Assembly: GCA_023228025.1 (NCBI GenBank)
Contig: JALOCD010000028.1
Span: forward strand, 1-42,698
Direction: 5' to 3'
From: Prolixibacteraceae bacterium
Lineage (GTDB): Bacteria > Bacteroidota > Bacteroidia > Bacteroidales > Prolixibacteraceae
Length of the DNA stretch: 42,698 nt
Below are positions 1-8,741 of the stretch, one piece after another; positions within the stretch are counted from its first letter, which is position 1; the number at the start of each line of letters is the position of its first letter. The position numbers and the translations under genes are program-made. The notes beneath the pieces were generated by a model that saw only the letters and a program-made list of their open reading frames with translations, was not told the origin of the DNA and did not search any database.

Positions 1-1
1 C

Positions 2-985
2 CTTCAGGAAGCGCGGGAGAGAAAATTTCATCCCGACTTCATAAAATATCCTATCTCCAGGCCCTACAAAACTGGTACAACCTATTTCAACGACTATCCG
101 TTGGAGGAGCTCAGAAAATACATCGACTGGACCTTTTTCTTCCTGGTATGGGAGTTCAGAGGGAAATATCCGGCCATTCTGAGCGATCCCGACAAAGGGG
201 AAGCCGCCCGGCAGCTCTTCAAAGAGGCCAATGAGTTTCTGGATGAGATCATCGAGAAAAAAATGATCCGGGCCAACGGGGTAGCAGGTATTTGGCCTGC
301 CAACAGTGTGATGGATGATATTGAATTGTATGCAGATGAAAAAAGGTCTGAGCTCATTGGGAAATTCCATCAGTTGCGCCAACAGGAGAAAAAGCCGGGG
401 GCAACGAATCAACTATGCCTGAGTGATTTTATTGCACCGAAAGAGACAGGAATTCCTGATTATTGTGGGGCATTTGCCGTTACAGCCGGAATTGGAGTTT
501 CTGAACTGGTTGCTCAATACAAAAAGGAGAACAACGATTACAAAGCCATCATGTTGGAGGCCCTCTCCGACAGGCTTGCCGAAGCCTTTGCTGAAAAATT
601 GCACCAACTGGTTAGAACCGAGGTTTGGGGCTATCACAAGTATGAATCGTTAACCCCAGAAGAGCTGATTGCCTGCAAATACCAGGGCATCCGGCCGGCG
701 CCTGGCTATCCGGCCTGTCCGGAACACTCTGAAAAAGAGACCATATTCAATCTTTTGCAGGCAGAAGGGCAATGCGGGATTTCACTCACCGAACACTATT
801 CCATGTATCCGAATGCTTCTGTTTGCGGCGTATATTTTGCCCATCCCGAATCAAGGTATTTTGGTGTTGAAAAAGTCGGAAAAGATCAGGTAAACGATTA
901 TGCACTGCGAAAAGAGGTGTCTTCAGAGTTTATCGAGAAATATCTTCCGTCCAACCTGAATTATGAGCCGAAAAAAAGGGGATGA
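2..985 (+). CDS. metH: Cobalamin-dependent methionine synthase, C-terminal part (5' truncated by window edge)
   Basis: The reading frame is open from the left edge, so only the C-terminal ~327 residues are present. They match the MetH activation domain, which binds S-adenosylmethionine and reductively remethylates the B12 cofactor after it is oxidised to cob(II)alamin. Recognisable features are the ADxE-like start of the domain (IPDYCGAFAVTAG), the helical stretch ending EVWGY, the AdoMet-binding RPAPGYPACPEHSEK segment and the PNASVCGVYFAHPES segment before the C-terminus. The methyltransferase and cobalamin domains lie outside the window. A TTG at 101 could be mistaken for a start, but coding similarity continues upstream of it (for example RPYKTGTTYFNDYP). 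The stop is followed by only 43 bases before the convergent YceI gene. Confidence 0.93.
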   Translation, partial: LQEARERKFHPDFIKYPISRPYKTGTTYFNDYPLEELRKYIDWTFFFLVWEFRGKYPAILSDPDKGEAARQLFKEANEFLDEIIEKKMIRANGVAGIWPANSVMDDIELYADEKRSELIGKFHQLRQQEKKPGATNQLCLSDFIAPKETGIPDYCGAFAVTAGIGVSELVAQYKKENNDYKAIMLEALSDRLAEAFAEKLHQLVRTEVWGYHKYESLTPEELIACKYQGIRPAPGYPACPEHSEKETIFNLLQAEGQCGISLTEHYSMYPNASVCGVYFAHPESRYFGVEKVGKDQVNDYALRKEVSSEFIEKYLPSNLNYEPKKRG

Positions 986-1028
986 ACCAGTTGGCCCACC
1001 CCCCTACGCAAAAACCAGAAAAAAATGT

Positions 1029-1661
1029 CTATTTAGTACCAGCTATCAGCTTAAACTTTAAGGTAAAATCGTCGTAGATTACTTTGTCTCCAAGATTCTG
1101 AAAGAAGCTTCCTGATCCATATTTTATACCATATTTTGTCCTGTTTACTACCATGGCCCCGGTTGCGGTAAGTTGACCGGAATCATCTTTTACTTCGGCA
1201 TCAAATTCGACAGGTGAGGTAATTCCTTTGATGGTCAAATCTGCTGTGAAGTGATAGATAATATCGGCCTTTAAAACCACATTCTTCACTTCCAACGTGG
1301 ATTGTGGAAATTTGGCAACGCCAAAAAAATCATCAGATTTCAAATGGCCAATCAATTTTTTATTGTATCCCGCATCGGTTAAATCAGTGTTGACGATCGT
1401 ATTCATGTCGACAATAACTTTCCCGCCGGTAATCTTTTTATGCGCCACAGACAAGGTTCCCTCGGCAAATGCAATGGTGCCATGGTGTTGACCCGTAACT
1501 TTTTTTGCTTCCCACTCCAGGGTACTGGCAGTAGGATTAATTTTGTATTCTTTTGAAAAAGCGGAAAAGGAGAATACCAGAAGCAATGCAATCAGCAAAG
1601 TTCTGGATCCTACGTCAGATCCGACTTCGGTCAATTTGTTTGTTAAAAGAAAATTTCTCAT
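1029..1661 (-). CDS. YceI-like periplasmic lipid-binding (lipocalin-fold) protein
   Basis: About 210 residues from the chosen ATG at 1661. The N-terminus then has a basic and hydrophobic export signal (RTLLIALLLVFSFSAFS) followed by the YceI family start KEYKINPTASTLEW. Further family features are TGQHHGTIAF, a central GHLKSDDFFGVAKFPQ stretch and the TADLTIKGITSPVEF strand. YceI proteins form an extended lipocalin barrel that binds isoprenoid or amphiphilic molecules in the periplasm; the ligand here is unknown. Earlier in-frame ATGs at 1682 and 1733 would add a basic N-terminal extension before the signal peptide and are less likely. The gene is divergent from the Crp/Fnr regulator, with 121 bases between starts, so regulation by that protein is plausible but not shown. 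Confidence 0.88.
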   Translation of the reverse strand: MRNFLLTNKLTEVGSDVGSRTLLIALLLVFSFSAFSKEYKINPTASTLEWEAKKVTGQHHGTIAFAEGTLSVAHKKITGGKVIVDMNTIVNTDLTDAGYNKKLIGHLKSDDFFGVAKFPQSTLEVKNVVLKADIIYHFTADLTIKGITSPVEFDAEVKDDSGQLTATGAMVVNRTKYGIKYGSGSFFQNLGDKVIYDDFTLKFKLIAGTK

Positions 1662-1743
1662 ATCAATCTTATTTTTATTCATTCTACGTAATGACCAACT
1701 TTTTGTTCCAAATCTTGAGATAGATAGATACAACCTAAAATTG

Positions 1744-1751
1744 TATATTTG
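1744..1751 (+). promoter_or_regulatory. Bacteroidota -7 promoter box upstream of the Crp/Fnr gene
   Basis: TATATTTG matches the TAnnTTTG -7 element used by the Bacteroidota primary sigma factor. It lies 31 bases before the regulator's ATG. No well-spaced -33 TTTG was found, since the nearest TTG gives a 26-base spacer. The call rests on one element only. Confidence 0.4.
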
Positions 1752-1782
1752 GATTCTGAAATAACCGTCAAAATTTTAAGAT

Positions 1783-2490
1783 ATGAACAAGAACAACAAT
1801 ACTTTAACAGAAGACGTCAGTCTTACAGGATTTCGTTTTTTTCAGTCGCTGACCGAAGATGAGATGAAAAGTCTCAACAACGAAAAAGTATGTTCTGCTT
1901 ACAAAAAGGGGAGTGTTCTCTACAAAGAGGGAAGTCGGCTGACGGGTTTTTATTGCATCACCAGGGGAATTGTAAAAATATACAAGACCGGCAACGATGG
2001 GAAAGAACAGATTATCCGTTTCGCAAAAAAAGGGGACATTATTGCCTACAGGTCCTTGTTAAGCCAGGAATCCGCCTGTACTTCGGCCAAGACCATCGAA
2101 GAGGCAACTTTGTGCCACATTCCATACAAAACCCTGCTTAGCCTGATCGAAAGAAATTGGAAATTTTCTTTGGCCATGCTAAAGATCGTCTGTGCAGAGT
2201 TGAAGGAAGCCAATGACTACATCACTGATATCGCTCAGAAAACTGTAAGGGAGCGGCTCGCCGAAGTTCTTCTCCTTCTGAAACAAGAGTTCGATCTTGA
2301 TTCCGAAAAAACACTTCAGATTTCCCTTACCCGGGAAGAACTTGCCAACATGGTTGGAACAGCGACCGAGTCGATTATTCGATTGCTATCGGAGTTTAAA
2401 CAGGATAAACTTATCGATCTACAGGGTCGTAAAATTAGGATTATTAACCTACCTGCTTTGACCAAAGTGGCCAATCTGGCGAAATATTGA
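1783..2490 (+). CDS. Crp/Fnr-family transcriptional regulator
   Basis: This 235-aa protein has the length and architecture of the family. An N-terminal cyclic-nucleotide-binding-type beta barrel covers about residues 15-130 (GSVLYKEGSRLTGFYCITRG, then KKGDII and a SLLSQE-like loop). A long dimerisation helix (about 135-165) follows, then a winged helix-turn-helix whose recognition part reads LTREELANMVGTATESIIRLL. There is no N-terminal cysteine cluster, so it is probably not an iron-sulfur FNR. The cAMP-contacting arginine/serine pair of true CRP is not obvious, so the effector is unknown. It is divergent from the YceI gene, a natural candidate target. It ends 3 bases before the convergent EnvC-like gene. 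Confidence 0.9.
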   Translation: MNKNNNTLTEDVSLTGFRFFQSLTEDEMKSLNNEKVCSAYKKGSVLYKEGSRLTGFYCITRGIVKIYKTGNDGKEQIIRFAKKGDIIAYRSLLSQESACTSAKTIEEATLCHIPYKTLLSLIERNWKFSLAMLKIVCAELKEANDYITDIAQKTVRERLAEVLLLLKQEFDLDSEKTLQISLTREELANMVGTATESIIRLLSEFKQDKLIDLQGRKIRIINLPALTKVANLAKY

Positions 2491-2493
2491 TTT

Positions 2494-3714
2494 TTACAGA
2501 TTGATCCACTTCTCAGGATCCTGTTTGTTATTCTCGTACCAAAGCTGGAACTTTAGCACTGTTTTGTTGTCATCCTCCTTATCGGTATAAATCGTTCCGA
2601 TATCTTGTTTCGTATCAACCATCTGGCCAACCGAAACCGATACGCTCGCAAGATTTGAATATACGGTAAGATAACTGCCGTGCCTGATGATAATTGCCAT
2701 ATTTCCGCCAATATTTTGCAATACCTTCGTTACCTCACCTTTAAACACGGCACGTGCCTTTGTCCCCAACTGGGTAGTTATATCAATTCCGGAGTTCCTT
2801 CTTATCACATGTTTCAAAACCGGATCGGGATGCTCTCCAAAATGATCGGTAATCAGTCCCTTTGCCAAAGGCCAGGGCAACTTGCCCTTGTTCTTTGAAA
2901 AGTCGTCAGAAAGAATTTTCCTCTCCGGTGATGCTTTAATACCAGGAGTTGTGGTACTCCTGGATGCCGCTTTTGCGGCAATTTTCCTTGCCTCCTCGGC
3001 AATACTTTTTTCAATCTCCAACTCAAGCTTTGCAGCGATCTTTTGCTGGTTTTCCAGCTTTTTCTTTAAATCCTTCTCTTTTTTTTGTAATTGCGCATAA
3101 TACTCCTTTTGGTCGGCCTTCTGCTTTTCATATTTATCTGACAGACTGATCTTTGAAGTTAGCAACTGCTTCTTATCCGATTTTTTACTGTTCAACTCTT
3201 CGACCAGGTTCGCCAATTTTGCCTGCAATTCAGTTATTTCCTTTACCTGCGTCTTCCGGTAGTCAGCATACTGCTTTAAATAGGTAAAGCGCTTGTATGC
3301 CTGGTTAAAATCTTCCGCCGAAAGCAGGAACAAAAACTGATTGTTCATATCCTGATTTCTTCTGGCATAGCGAAGCATATTTGCATAACGATTTTTAATC
3401 AAAGTAAGGTCAGCATTGAGGGAATCAAGATTTTGCGTGCTTCGGATGATGGTCGAATCAAGATAAGTTAACTCATTGCTGATGTTTGAGATCAAACTTT
3501 CCTGCAGTTTGATCTTCTTCTCCAGCATAGTCATCCTACTAATGGAGGTTTTTGTATTCTGATCAGTCTCCTTGAGCAAATTGTTTATGTACTCAATTTC
3601 CTGACTGGTCTTTTCCTTCTCTTTTCGCAACTCATTGATCGATTGCCCGTAGGAATGAAAAAACAAAACCAGTAAAAAGATCCCGACAATTATTCTTTTA
3701 AAAATATCATTCAT
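2494..3714 (-). CDS. EnvC-like murein hydrolase activator (coiled coil plus degenerate LytM/M23 domain)
   Basis: About 406 residues from the chosen ATG at 3714, which places a signal peptide (IIVGIFLLVLFFHSYGQS) at the N-terminus; the longer frame from 3789 would bury it. Two long coiled-coil stretches follow (about residues 25-120 and 145-260), then a LytM/M23 domain of about 120 residues. Active M23 enzymes carry HxxxD and HxH zinc ligands. Here the first is NSGID (Asn replaces His) and the late HxH region reads LKFQLW. This fits EnvC-type proteins, which do not cut peptidoglycan but activate amidases at the division site. It is the last gene of the flippase-dut-TPR-DUF4292-EnvC group. Confidence 0.87.
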   Translation of the reverse strand: MNDIFKRIIVGIFLLVLFFHSYGQSINELRKEKEKTSQEIEYINNLLKETDQNTKTSISRMTMLEKKIKLQESLISNISNELTYLDSTIIRSTQNLDSLNADLTLIKNRYANMLRYARRNQDMNNQFLFLLSAEDFNQAYKRFTYLKQYADYRKTQVKEITELQAKLANLVEELNSKKSDKKQLLTSKISLSDKYEKQKADQKEYYAQLQKKEKDLKKKLENQQKIAAKLELEIEKSIAEEARKIAAKAASRSTTTPGIKASPERKILSDDFSKNKGKLPWPLAKGLITDHFGEHPDPVLKHVIRRNSGIDITTQLGTKARAVFKGEVTKVLQNIGGNMAIIIRHGSYLTVYSNLASVSVSVGQMVDTKQDIGTIYTDKEDDNKTVLKFQLWYENNKQDPEKWINL

Positions 3715-3821
3715 GCGTATATATTTGTCTTTTAAGGTCGCATGGAATACCCACCTATTAATTTTTGGTTGGTTTGAAAATATTCTCATGGGTATTTCAT
3801 CACTTCACTGAGGCGCTAATT

Positions 3822-4697
3822 TTATTTCAATTTCAACTCTTCCAGCTTGTATTTGGAAGGGATCGAAAAACCAAAATCAGTTTCATCATCAACAGACACC
3901 TTTGACAACTCCACTTGAATATCCAATTTCTCCTTTCCCGATACGGATACATGGATCATCCCCGGGAACCATTTTGTCCCGATTGCCTTAAATTCCGAAA
4001 ATTCTATGATAATGACCCTATCCGTATCAATATCATGGTAAATTTCTTTCCTAACCACAAATATATCAGGATCCACATAAATATCCTGTTTGACCAGACG
4101 TTGTTCATCTTTTCTCTGCTTGAAGCGCTCCAATTTCTCTTCGTTGGCTGCAAATTTCCTGAACTTGCGTTCCCTGATTGAAGATACTTTGTACATATTG
4201 TTCTCAACCACCAAAACATATTCCTTGAACTTATTCTCCTTCAAATCCTGTCTCATGGATTGCAAGTGGTTGCTTAAAATCGATTGAATTATTTGAAAAT
4301 CAATATCATAACCTATCATTTCGGCAATCTTTTGAATCGTTCCTTTCATCACTTGTTTGCCCAAATGATTAACAACCTTGAAGGAATCAGTGCTAAGTTC
4401 CATTTTGCCTACCGGGATGATCAATGTTTGGGCAGAAACCTGGATAATACTGTCCTGCTTTATCCTGTAAAATCCCCGAACAGAATTAACCTTGCCATTG
4501 TTGTCAATCGTCAGGCTAACCTTCTTAACCGATAATGTGCGGAATTTAAGCTCACTTTCGGTCACGACCCTTACCAAACGTTTGATACCGATCGGCCTGA
4601 TCTTCTTTTCAATAACAACCTTCTCAATGTGCTTACATCCTGACCCAAGGAAAAGAAGCACCCACAGACAACAAAAGATGATACCTTTTATTTTCAT
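3822..4697 (-). CDS. DUF4292 family lipoprotein
   Basis: About 291 residues from the ATG at 4697. That start gives a compact lipoprotein signal (MKIKGIIFCCLWVLLFLGSGC) and leaves 4 bases after the upstream TPR gene; the longer frame from 4721 would overlap that gene by 20 bases. The mature part contains a beta-rich segment with KVSLTIDNNGKVNSVRGFYRI and a C-terminal part with GFSIPSKYK, as in DUF4292 proteins, which are common in Bacteroidota and probably share the LolA/LolB-like fold. The biochemical role is unknown. Its conserved place between a TPR lipoprotein and an EnvC-like protein suggests a cell-envelope role. Confidence 0.82.
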   Translation of the reverse strand: MKIKGIIFCCLWVLLFLGSGCKHIEKVVIEKKIRPIGIKRLVRVVTESELKFRTLSVKKVSLTIDNNGKVNSVRGFYRIKQDSIIQVSAQTLIIPVGKMELSTDSFKVVNHLGKQVMKGTIQKIAEMIGYDIDFQIIQSILSNHLQSMRQDLKENKFKEYVLVVENNMYKVSSIRERKFRKFAANEEKLERFKQRKDEQRLVKQDIYVDPDIFVVRKEIYHDIDTDRVIIIEFSEFKAIGTKWFPGMIHVSVSGKEKLDIQVELSKVSVDDETDFGFSIPSKYKLEELKLK

Positions 4698-4701
4698 ACT
4701 T

Positions 4702-6486
4702 TTACTCTTCAACTGATTCAAAGAAAGTCACTGTCTTAATTTTCTCAGGCAATACCTTGGAGGAATTTCCCATTTTCAATGATTTTTTCCACTGTTGCAC
4801 TGCCTTATCCTTCTCGTTAAGAAAAAACAATATATCTCCGTAATGCTCAACCAATACCGGATTCTCCTCTGTACTGTTTGAAAGGGCAGACTCCATGTAA
4901 AATTTGGCCAACTGATAATCCTTCTTTTTGAACAATACCCAGGCATAAGTATCCAGATAGGTGGCATTATTTGGATTACTCTGCACCACTGCACTGCTCA
5001 GTTTCTCCGCCACGTCCAGCTTTATCGATCTAATAGACAGATAGTAGGCATAATTGTTCATGGCCAGGTAATTTTGAGGATCAATCTTTATTACCTTGTC
5101 AAACCAGGAATAGGCTTCGTCGTATTTCTTTTGCTTATAATATGCTTCAGCCCGGTAGGTATAAATTTGCGATAATAACTGATTGTTGTTGGCTGCATTC
5201 GTCTCCGCCGAATCAAGAACGGCAAACATATCCTGATAATTTCCCAGTTGTAGCATGGATACAGCATCCAAAATGTACAAGACCGGTTGTTCTGGAAAAT
5301 ATTTAATGGCAGATTTACTATCCTGGCTAAGTGATTTCCAATCGGTTAAATCATTGTCAATAAACAGCAACCTTTCCCAATAAGCGTAATTTCCTTTGTT
5401 TATTTCTACTACCAGTCTAAGCTGTTCACGCGCCTCTTTGTTTTTCTTTTTGGCAAGATAATATTCAGCAAGCAGTGCCCGTGGCCGCTCATCGTCGACA
5501 TATTTGTCAATCAAAATGTTTATAAGTTCAAGTTGCTGAATATCTGTTAAATGGTGATCGTCCGGCTGGGAGAGTAGCATGTACATTTGTATTTTGGCAT
5601 CCAATTCAAGACCATTACTCTCAAAACCGATCTTCAAATGCTCAAATGATTTGTCGTTGTTCCCGGCTACCTTGTAGAAGTTGGAAAGCGAAAAATGGAC
5701 AAACCCGTCATCAGGTTTGTACTGGAGTACTTTGTTATACTTCTCCAACGATTTATCCATTAAACTATCAGCCAAATACATATCACCCAGCAAACCATAA
5801 TATTTTGTATCACCCTGAAATTTTGTTATCAGATTTTCGATCTCATGGTAAGCCTCCTGTTTTTTCCCTTGCTTCAAAAAAATACCTTGTTTGCCCAAAG
5901 ATACCTGCTCTGTTATGCCCCACTTTTTTTCCAATTCATTGTAACAGGCAAGTGCATCATCCAATTTTCCGGCCATACCAAACATCTCCGCGCGAAATAT
6001 CGGGTAATCCGGGTTTTCAGGCGAAAGCACTGATAAAGCACCAAATGTTTCAGCTGCCTTCTCATACAATTTATTTTGCTGATAAATTTTTGCCAGCAAA
6101 ATCAGATAATATTGATTTTGGGGATTCAAGGATGAAGCTCTCTCCAGCATTATCATAGCGCTCTGAAAATCACCCTTTAAAAGGTGAATATTTGCAATTT
6201 CATAGAGGGAGGAGGAGGAGGAGGGATCCATCTCAAGACAATGTGAAAATATCTTGATCGCCTCGTCTGCATTACCAATTGTTCGCTGTTTGATACCCTC
6301 AACAAACAGGTACTGAAATTGCTGTCTCTGATCATCTGTCAAAAGGGAAAGGGATTTACTATCCTCTTCCGGCACAACCTTTTTTACAATTTGTTGAGGA
6401 CTTTTGCACGAGAATACAAGAACAATGAGGGGTATGGTTACCCAAAATATATGGTTTTCTCTAATCATTTTTATTGTTTTGAGCAT
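4702..6486 (-). CDS. TPR-repeat lipoprotein
   Basis: This 594-aa protein begins with a lipoprotein-type signal ending LIVLVFSC and then consists largely of tetratricopeptide repeats. Typical A/B helix consensus positions appear as GNADEAIKIFSHCLEMDP, NKLYEKAAETFGALSVLSPENP and KKYDEAYSWFDKVIKIDPQNY. TPR solenoids hold protein partners; none is identifiable from sequence. An internal ATG at 6468 gives a slightly shorter signal peptide and is equally credible. It starts 3 bases after dut and is followed by DUF4292, which suggests translational coupling within one envelope-related operon. Confidence 0.87.
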   Translation of the reverse strand: MLKTIKMIRENHIFWVTIPLIVLVFSCKSPQQIVKKVVPEEDSKSLSLLTDDQRQQFQYLFVEGIKQRTIGNADEAIKIFSHCLEMDPSSSSSLYEIANIHLLKGDFQSAMIMLERASSLNPQNQYYLILLAKIYQQNKLYEKAAETFGALSVLSPENPDYPIFRAEMFGMAGKLDDALACYNELEKKWGITEQVSLGKQGIFLKQGKKQEAYHEIENLITKFQGDTKYYGLLGDMYLADSLMDKSLEKYNKVLQYKPDDGFVHFSLSNFYKVAGNNDKSFEHLKIGFESNGLELDAKIQMYMLLSQPDDHHLTDIQQLELINILIDKYVDDERPRALLAEYYLAKKKNKEAREQLRLVVEINKGNYAYWERLLFIDNDLTDWKSLSQDSKSAIKYFPEQPVLYILDAVSMLQLGNYQDMFAVLDSAETNAANNNQLLSQIYTYRAEAYYKQKKYDEAYSWFDKVIKIDPQNYLAMNNYAYYLSIRSIKLDVAEKLSSAVVQSNPNNATYLDTYAWVLFKKKDYQLAKFYMESALSNSTEENPVLVEHYGDILFFLNEKDKAVQQWKKSLKMGNSSKVLPEKIKTVTFFESVEE

Positions 6487-6489
6487 TCC

Positions 6490-6924
6490 TTAATGCTTTC
6501 CGGTATGTCCAAATCCACCTGCTCCCCGATCACTTTCGTCCAGGAATTCTACTTTGTCCCATTCCACCTGTTTGTATGATGAAATGATCATCTGGGCAAT
6601 TCGTTCCCCATTGTTAATAATAAAATCCTCCTGCGATAAATTTATCAGAATGATCTTGATCTCCCCCCGGTAGTCAGCGTCAATCGTCCCGGGTGAATTG
6701 AGGACCGTAACTCCTTTGCTGATAGCCAAACCGCTTCTCGGCCTGACCTGTGCTTCATATCCATCCGGCAACTGAATAAAAAGTCCGGTAGGGATTAACA
6801 TCCTTTCAAACGGTTTAAGAATTATCGGCTCTGCCAAATCAGCGCGAAGATCCACTCCGGCGGATTGTGCTGTACTGTACTGAGGTAAACTATTTTGTGA
6901 TTTGTTGACAATTTTAATTTTCAT
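6490..6924 (-). CDS. dut: dUTP diphosphatase
   Basis: A full-length 144-aa trimeric dUTPase that hydrolyses dUTP to dUMP and pyrophosphate, keeping uracil out of DNA and supplying dUMP for thymidylate synthesis. All five family motifs are present: AGVDLRA (motif 1), PRSGLAISKG (2), GTIDADYRGEI (3, with the catalytic Asp), RIAQMII (4) and the C-terminal glycine-rich RGAGGFGHTG (5). It sits between the flippase (138 bases upstream) and the TPR lipoprotein, an arrangement common in Bacteroidota although the envelope neighbours have no metabolic link to it. Confidence 0.97.
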   Translation of the reverse strand: MKIKIVNKSQNSLPQYSTAQSAGVDLRADLAEPIILKPFERMLIPTGLFIQLPDGYEAQVRPRSGLAISKGVTVLNSPGTIDADYRGEIKIILINLSQEDFIINNGERIAQMIISSYKQVEWDKVEFLDESDRGAGGFGHTGKH

Positions 6925-7062
6925 CCCTATTTTTCCTGATTAAATACTTCAAATCATAACATATTGAAATACAGATTATCAATGCTTAAATTCTTCCTGA
7001 ATTCCAATCCTGAAATGAATTGATTTCCCACGAAAGATTAATCGGCTAAGATAAGAAACTAA

Positions 7063-8568
7063 TCAACCTCTTCCATCAATATTGACCTGCTTTGGCAGTA
7101 ATCTCTTCAAATCTGACTTTTCATTGAGCCAGATGAAAAATAGGAAAATAGAAAATAGAAGGGTCTTAAAAATGTAAGAGAGGAAAGTACCATGAATGAT
7201 TATCTTAATTCCAATGAAATACAGAACCATAGCAACCAAAAAATAGGATCCTATTTTCTTAAGGTCATACTGAACCGGGAAATATTTCTGTCCATAGTAA
7301 TAACTGATAATTGTAATAATTAAAGAGGAGAAAAAGAAACCATAGGCGGATGCCATATAACCCAGTGTGGGTATAAATATGATATTGATTATTAGTGTTA
7401 TAACACCACCAATCACTGAGAATATTGCGCCATATTTGGTTTGATCTGTCAGCTTGTACCAAAGCGATTGGGTGTAGAAAATGCCCATGAAAAGATTTCC
7501 CATTAACATCCAGGGTACAACTTTTAACGCTTCATGGTAACCGGCGCTTGACGGTCCGATGAAATATTTCAGTATATCCATGTAGAAAATGACCCCCAGG
7601 AAGATTAGCAATCCAAAGATTACAAAATAGTTCATAATCAAGCTATAAACGCTTTTGGAGGATTCATTTTTATAATGAGAAAAGAGAAATGGTTCAAATG
7701 AGAATCTGAACGCTTGAATAAATAGTGTCATTAAAATAGCCAATTTTCCACATGCTGCATAAACCCCAAGTACATACATTGGATCCTGACCATTTTGGAT
7801 GAGTTGCGGAATCAATATTTTATCAATATTCAGGGTAACCATCCCTGCCAACCCTACCACCAGAATTGGCCATCCATAATTTAGCATACTCTTCAGAATT
7901 TCAATTTTGAAAACAATCTTTTTTATTTCCAAATCAGGGATAAAGAGCAACAACGTAACGACAGAAGCGATCAGATAAGATAAAAAGGCATAGCCGATAC
8001 CAATACTCGGACTGTACAAATATTGAACAAATGAATCGGGATTGTGTGACAGAATTCTTGGACAAAGCAAAATCCAGAAAAGATTTAACAGGATGTTAAT
8101 TCCAATATTGATGATCTTAAAAAAAGCAAACTTTATTGGTCTCTGTTGCAAGCGTAATTTTGCAAAAGGAATAGCCATAACAGCGTCCAGGGCAACAGTA
8201 ATACCCATCCAGACAATAAAGAGATGTTGCTCCGGATACCCTGCCCATCCCGAAATTTTCCGTGAGAATATAGTAATGACAGTTACAAAAAGTAATGATG
8301 TAATTGATAGAATTACCAATGCGGTACCAAATACTTCATTCGGTTTATTGCTCTTACTGGCAAACCTAAAGTAAGCTGTTTCCATACCGTAGGTGAGAAA
8401 TACCTGAAAAAAGGCAACATAAGCCAATAAATTACCCAGTATTCCATATTCATTGGCAAGAAAGGTATATGTATAAATAGGGGTGAGTAACAAATTAAGG
8501 AATCGGCCAACAATACTTGGCACACCATATATCATGGTCTCTCCGGCTAATTTTTTAAGTGCACTCAA
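7063..8568 (-). CDS. Polysaccharide flippase, MOP superfamily (Wzx-like)
   Basis: A 501-aa polytopic protein with roughly 12-14 hydrophobic segments and the MOP-superfamily N-terminus LAGETMIYGVPSIVGRFLNL followed by LLTPIYTYTF. Proteins of this type flip lipid-linked glycans or cell-wall precursors across the inner membrane. The substrate cannot be deduced here, since no adjacent glycosyltransferases or polymerase are present. It is the first gene of the minus-strand group leading into dut. A CAAAGATA at 8595-8602 (TATCTTTG on the gene strand) is a good -7 box 26 bases before the start. Confidence 0.88.
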   Translation of the reverse strand: MSALKKLAGETMIYGVPSIVGRFLNLLLTPIYTYTFLANEYGILGNLLAYVAFFQVFLTYGMETAYFRFASKSNKPNEVFGTALVILSITSLLFVTVITIFSRKISGWAGYPEQHLFIVWMGITVALDAVMAIPFAKLRLQQRPIKFAFFKIINIGINILLNLFWILLCPRILSHNPDSFVQYLYSPSIGIGYAFLSYLIASVVTLLLFIPDLEIKKIVFKIEILKSMLNYGWPILVVGLAGMVTLNIDKILIPQLIQNGQDPMYVLGVYAACGKLAILMTLFIQAFRFSFEPFLFSHYKNESSKSVYSLIMNYFVIFGLLIFLGVIFYMDILKYFIGPSSAGYHEALKVVPWMLMGNLFMGIFYTQSLWYKLTDQTKYGAIFSVIGGVITLIINIIFIPTLGYMASAYGFFFSSLIITIISYYYGQKYFPVQYDLKKIGSYFLVAMVLYFIGIKIIIHGTFLSYIFKTLLFSIFLFFIWLNEKSDLKRLLPKQVNIDGRG

Positions 8569-8594
8569 GTCAAAAAATATTTAATATTTAAACA

Positions 8595-8602
8595 CAAAGA
8601 TA
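8595..8602 (-). promoter_or_regulatory. -7 promoter box for the flippase-dut-envC group
   Basis: On the minus strand this reads TATCTTTG, an exact TAnnTTTG match, 26 bases upstream of the flippase ATG. A correctly spaced -33 TTG was not found. The 173-base gap between the two divergent genes is otherwise AT-rich and holds the opposing promoter at 8678-8709. Confidence 0.4.
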
Positions 8603-8677
8603 ATTGAGAATAGCAATTGATTCTTAAAATTTTCAAATTGAAAACCAAGGAAATTATTTGGATACGCAACCATTCCT

Positions 8678-8709
8678 TGCAACCTTTACAAAATAAGATT
8701 CTATTTTTG
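8678..8709 (+). promoter_or_regulatory. Bacteroidota promoter for the glutaminyl cyclase gene
   Basis: TTG at 8678-8680 is followed after 21 bases by TATTTTTG at 8702-8709. This fits the -33 TTG / -7 TAnnTTTG pattern, with the spacer at the upper end of the usual 19-21 range. The ATG lies 32 bases beyond the -7 box. Confidence 0.5.
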
Positions 8710-8741
8710 CTTAAAATTTACATTTATTAATTGCCATATTC

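Noticed and set aside
2741..2760. CACGTG core at about 2751-2756 considered as a second parS
   Set aside because: The flanks are GG/CC (GGCACGTGCC) and lack the TGTT/AACA ends of parS; it lies within the envC-like coding sequence.
5646..6158. 170-codon plus-strand frame opposite the TPR lipoprotein
   Set aside because: The TPR protein on the other strand is clearly coding; the opposing translation has no family features.
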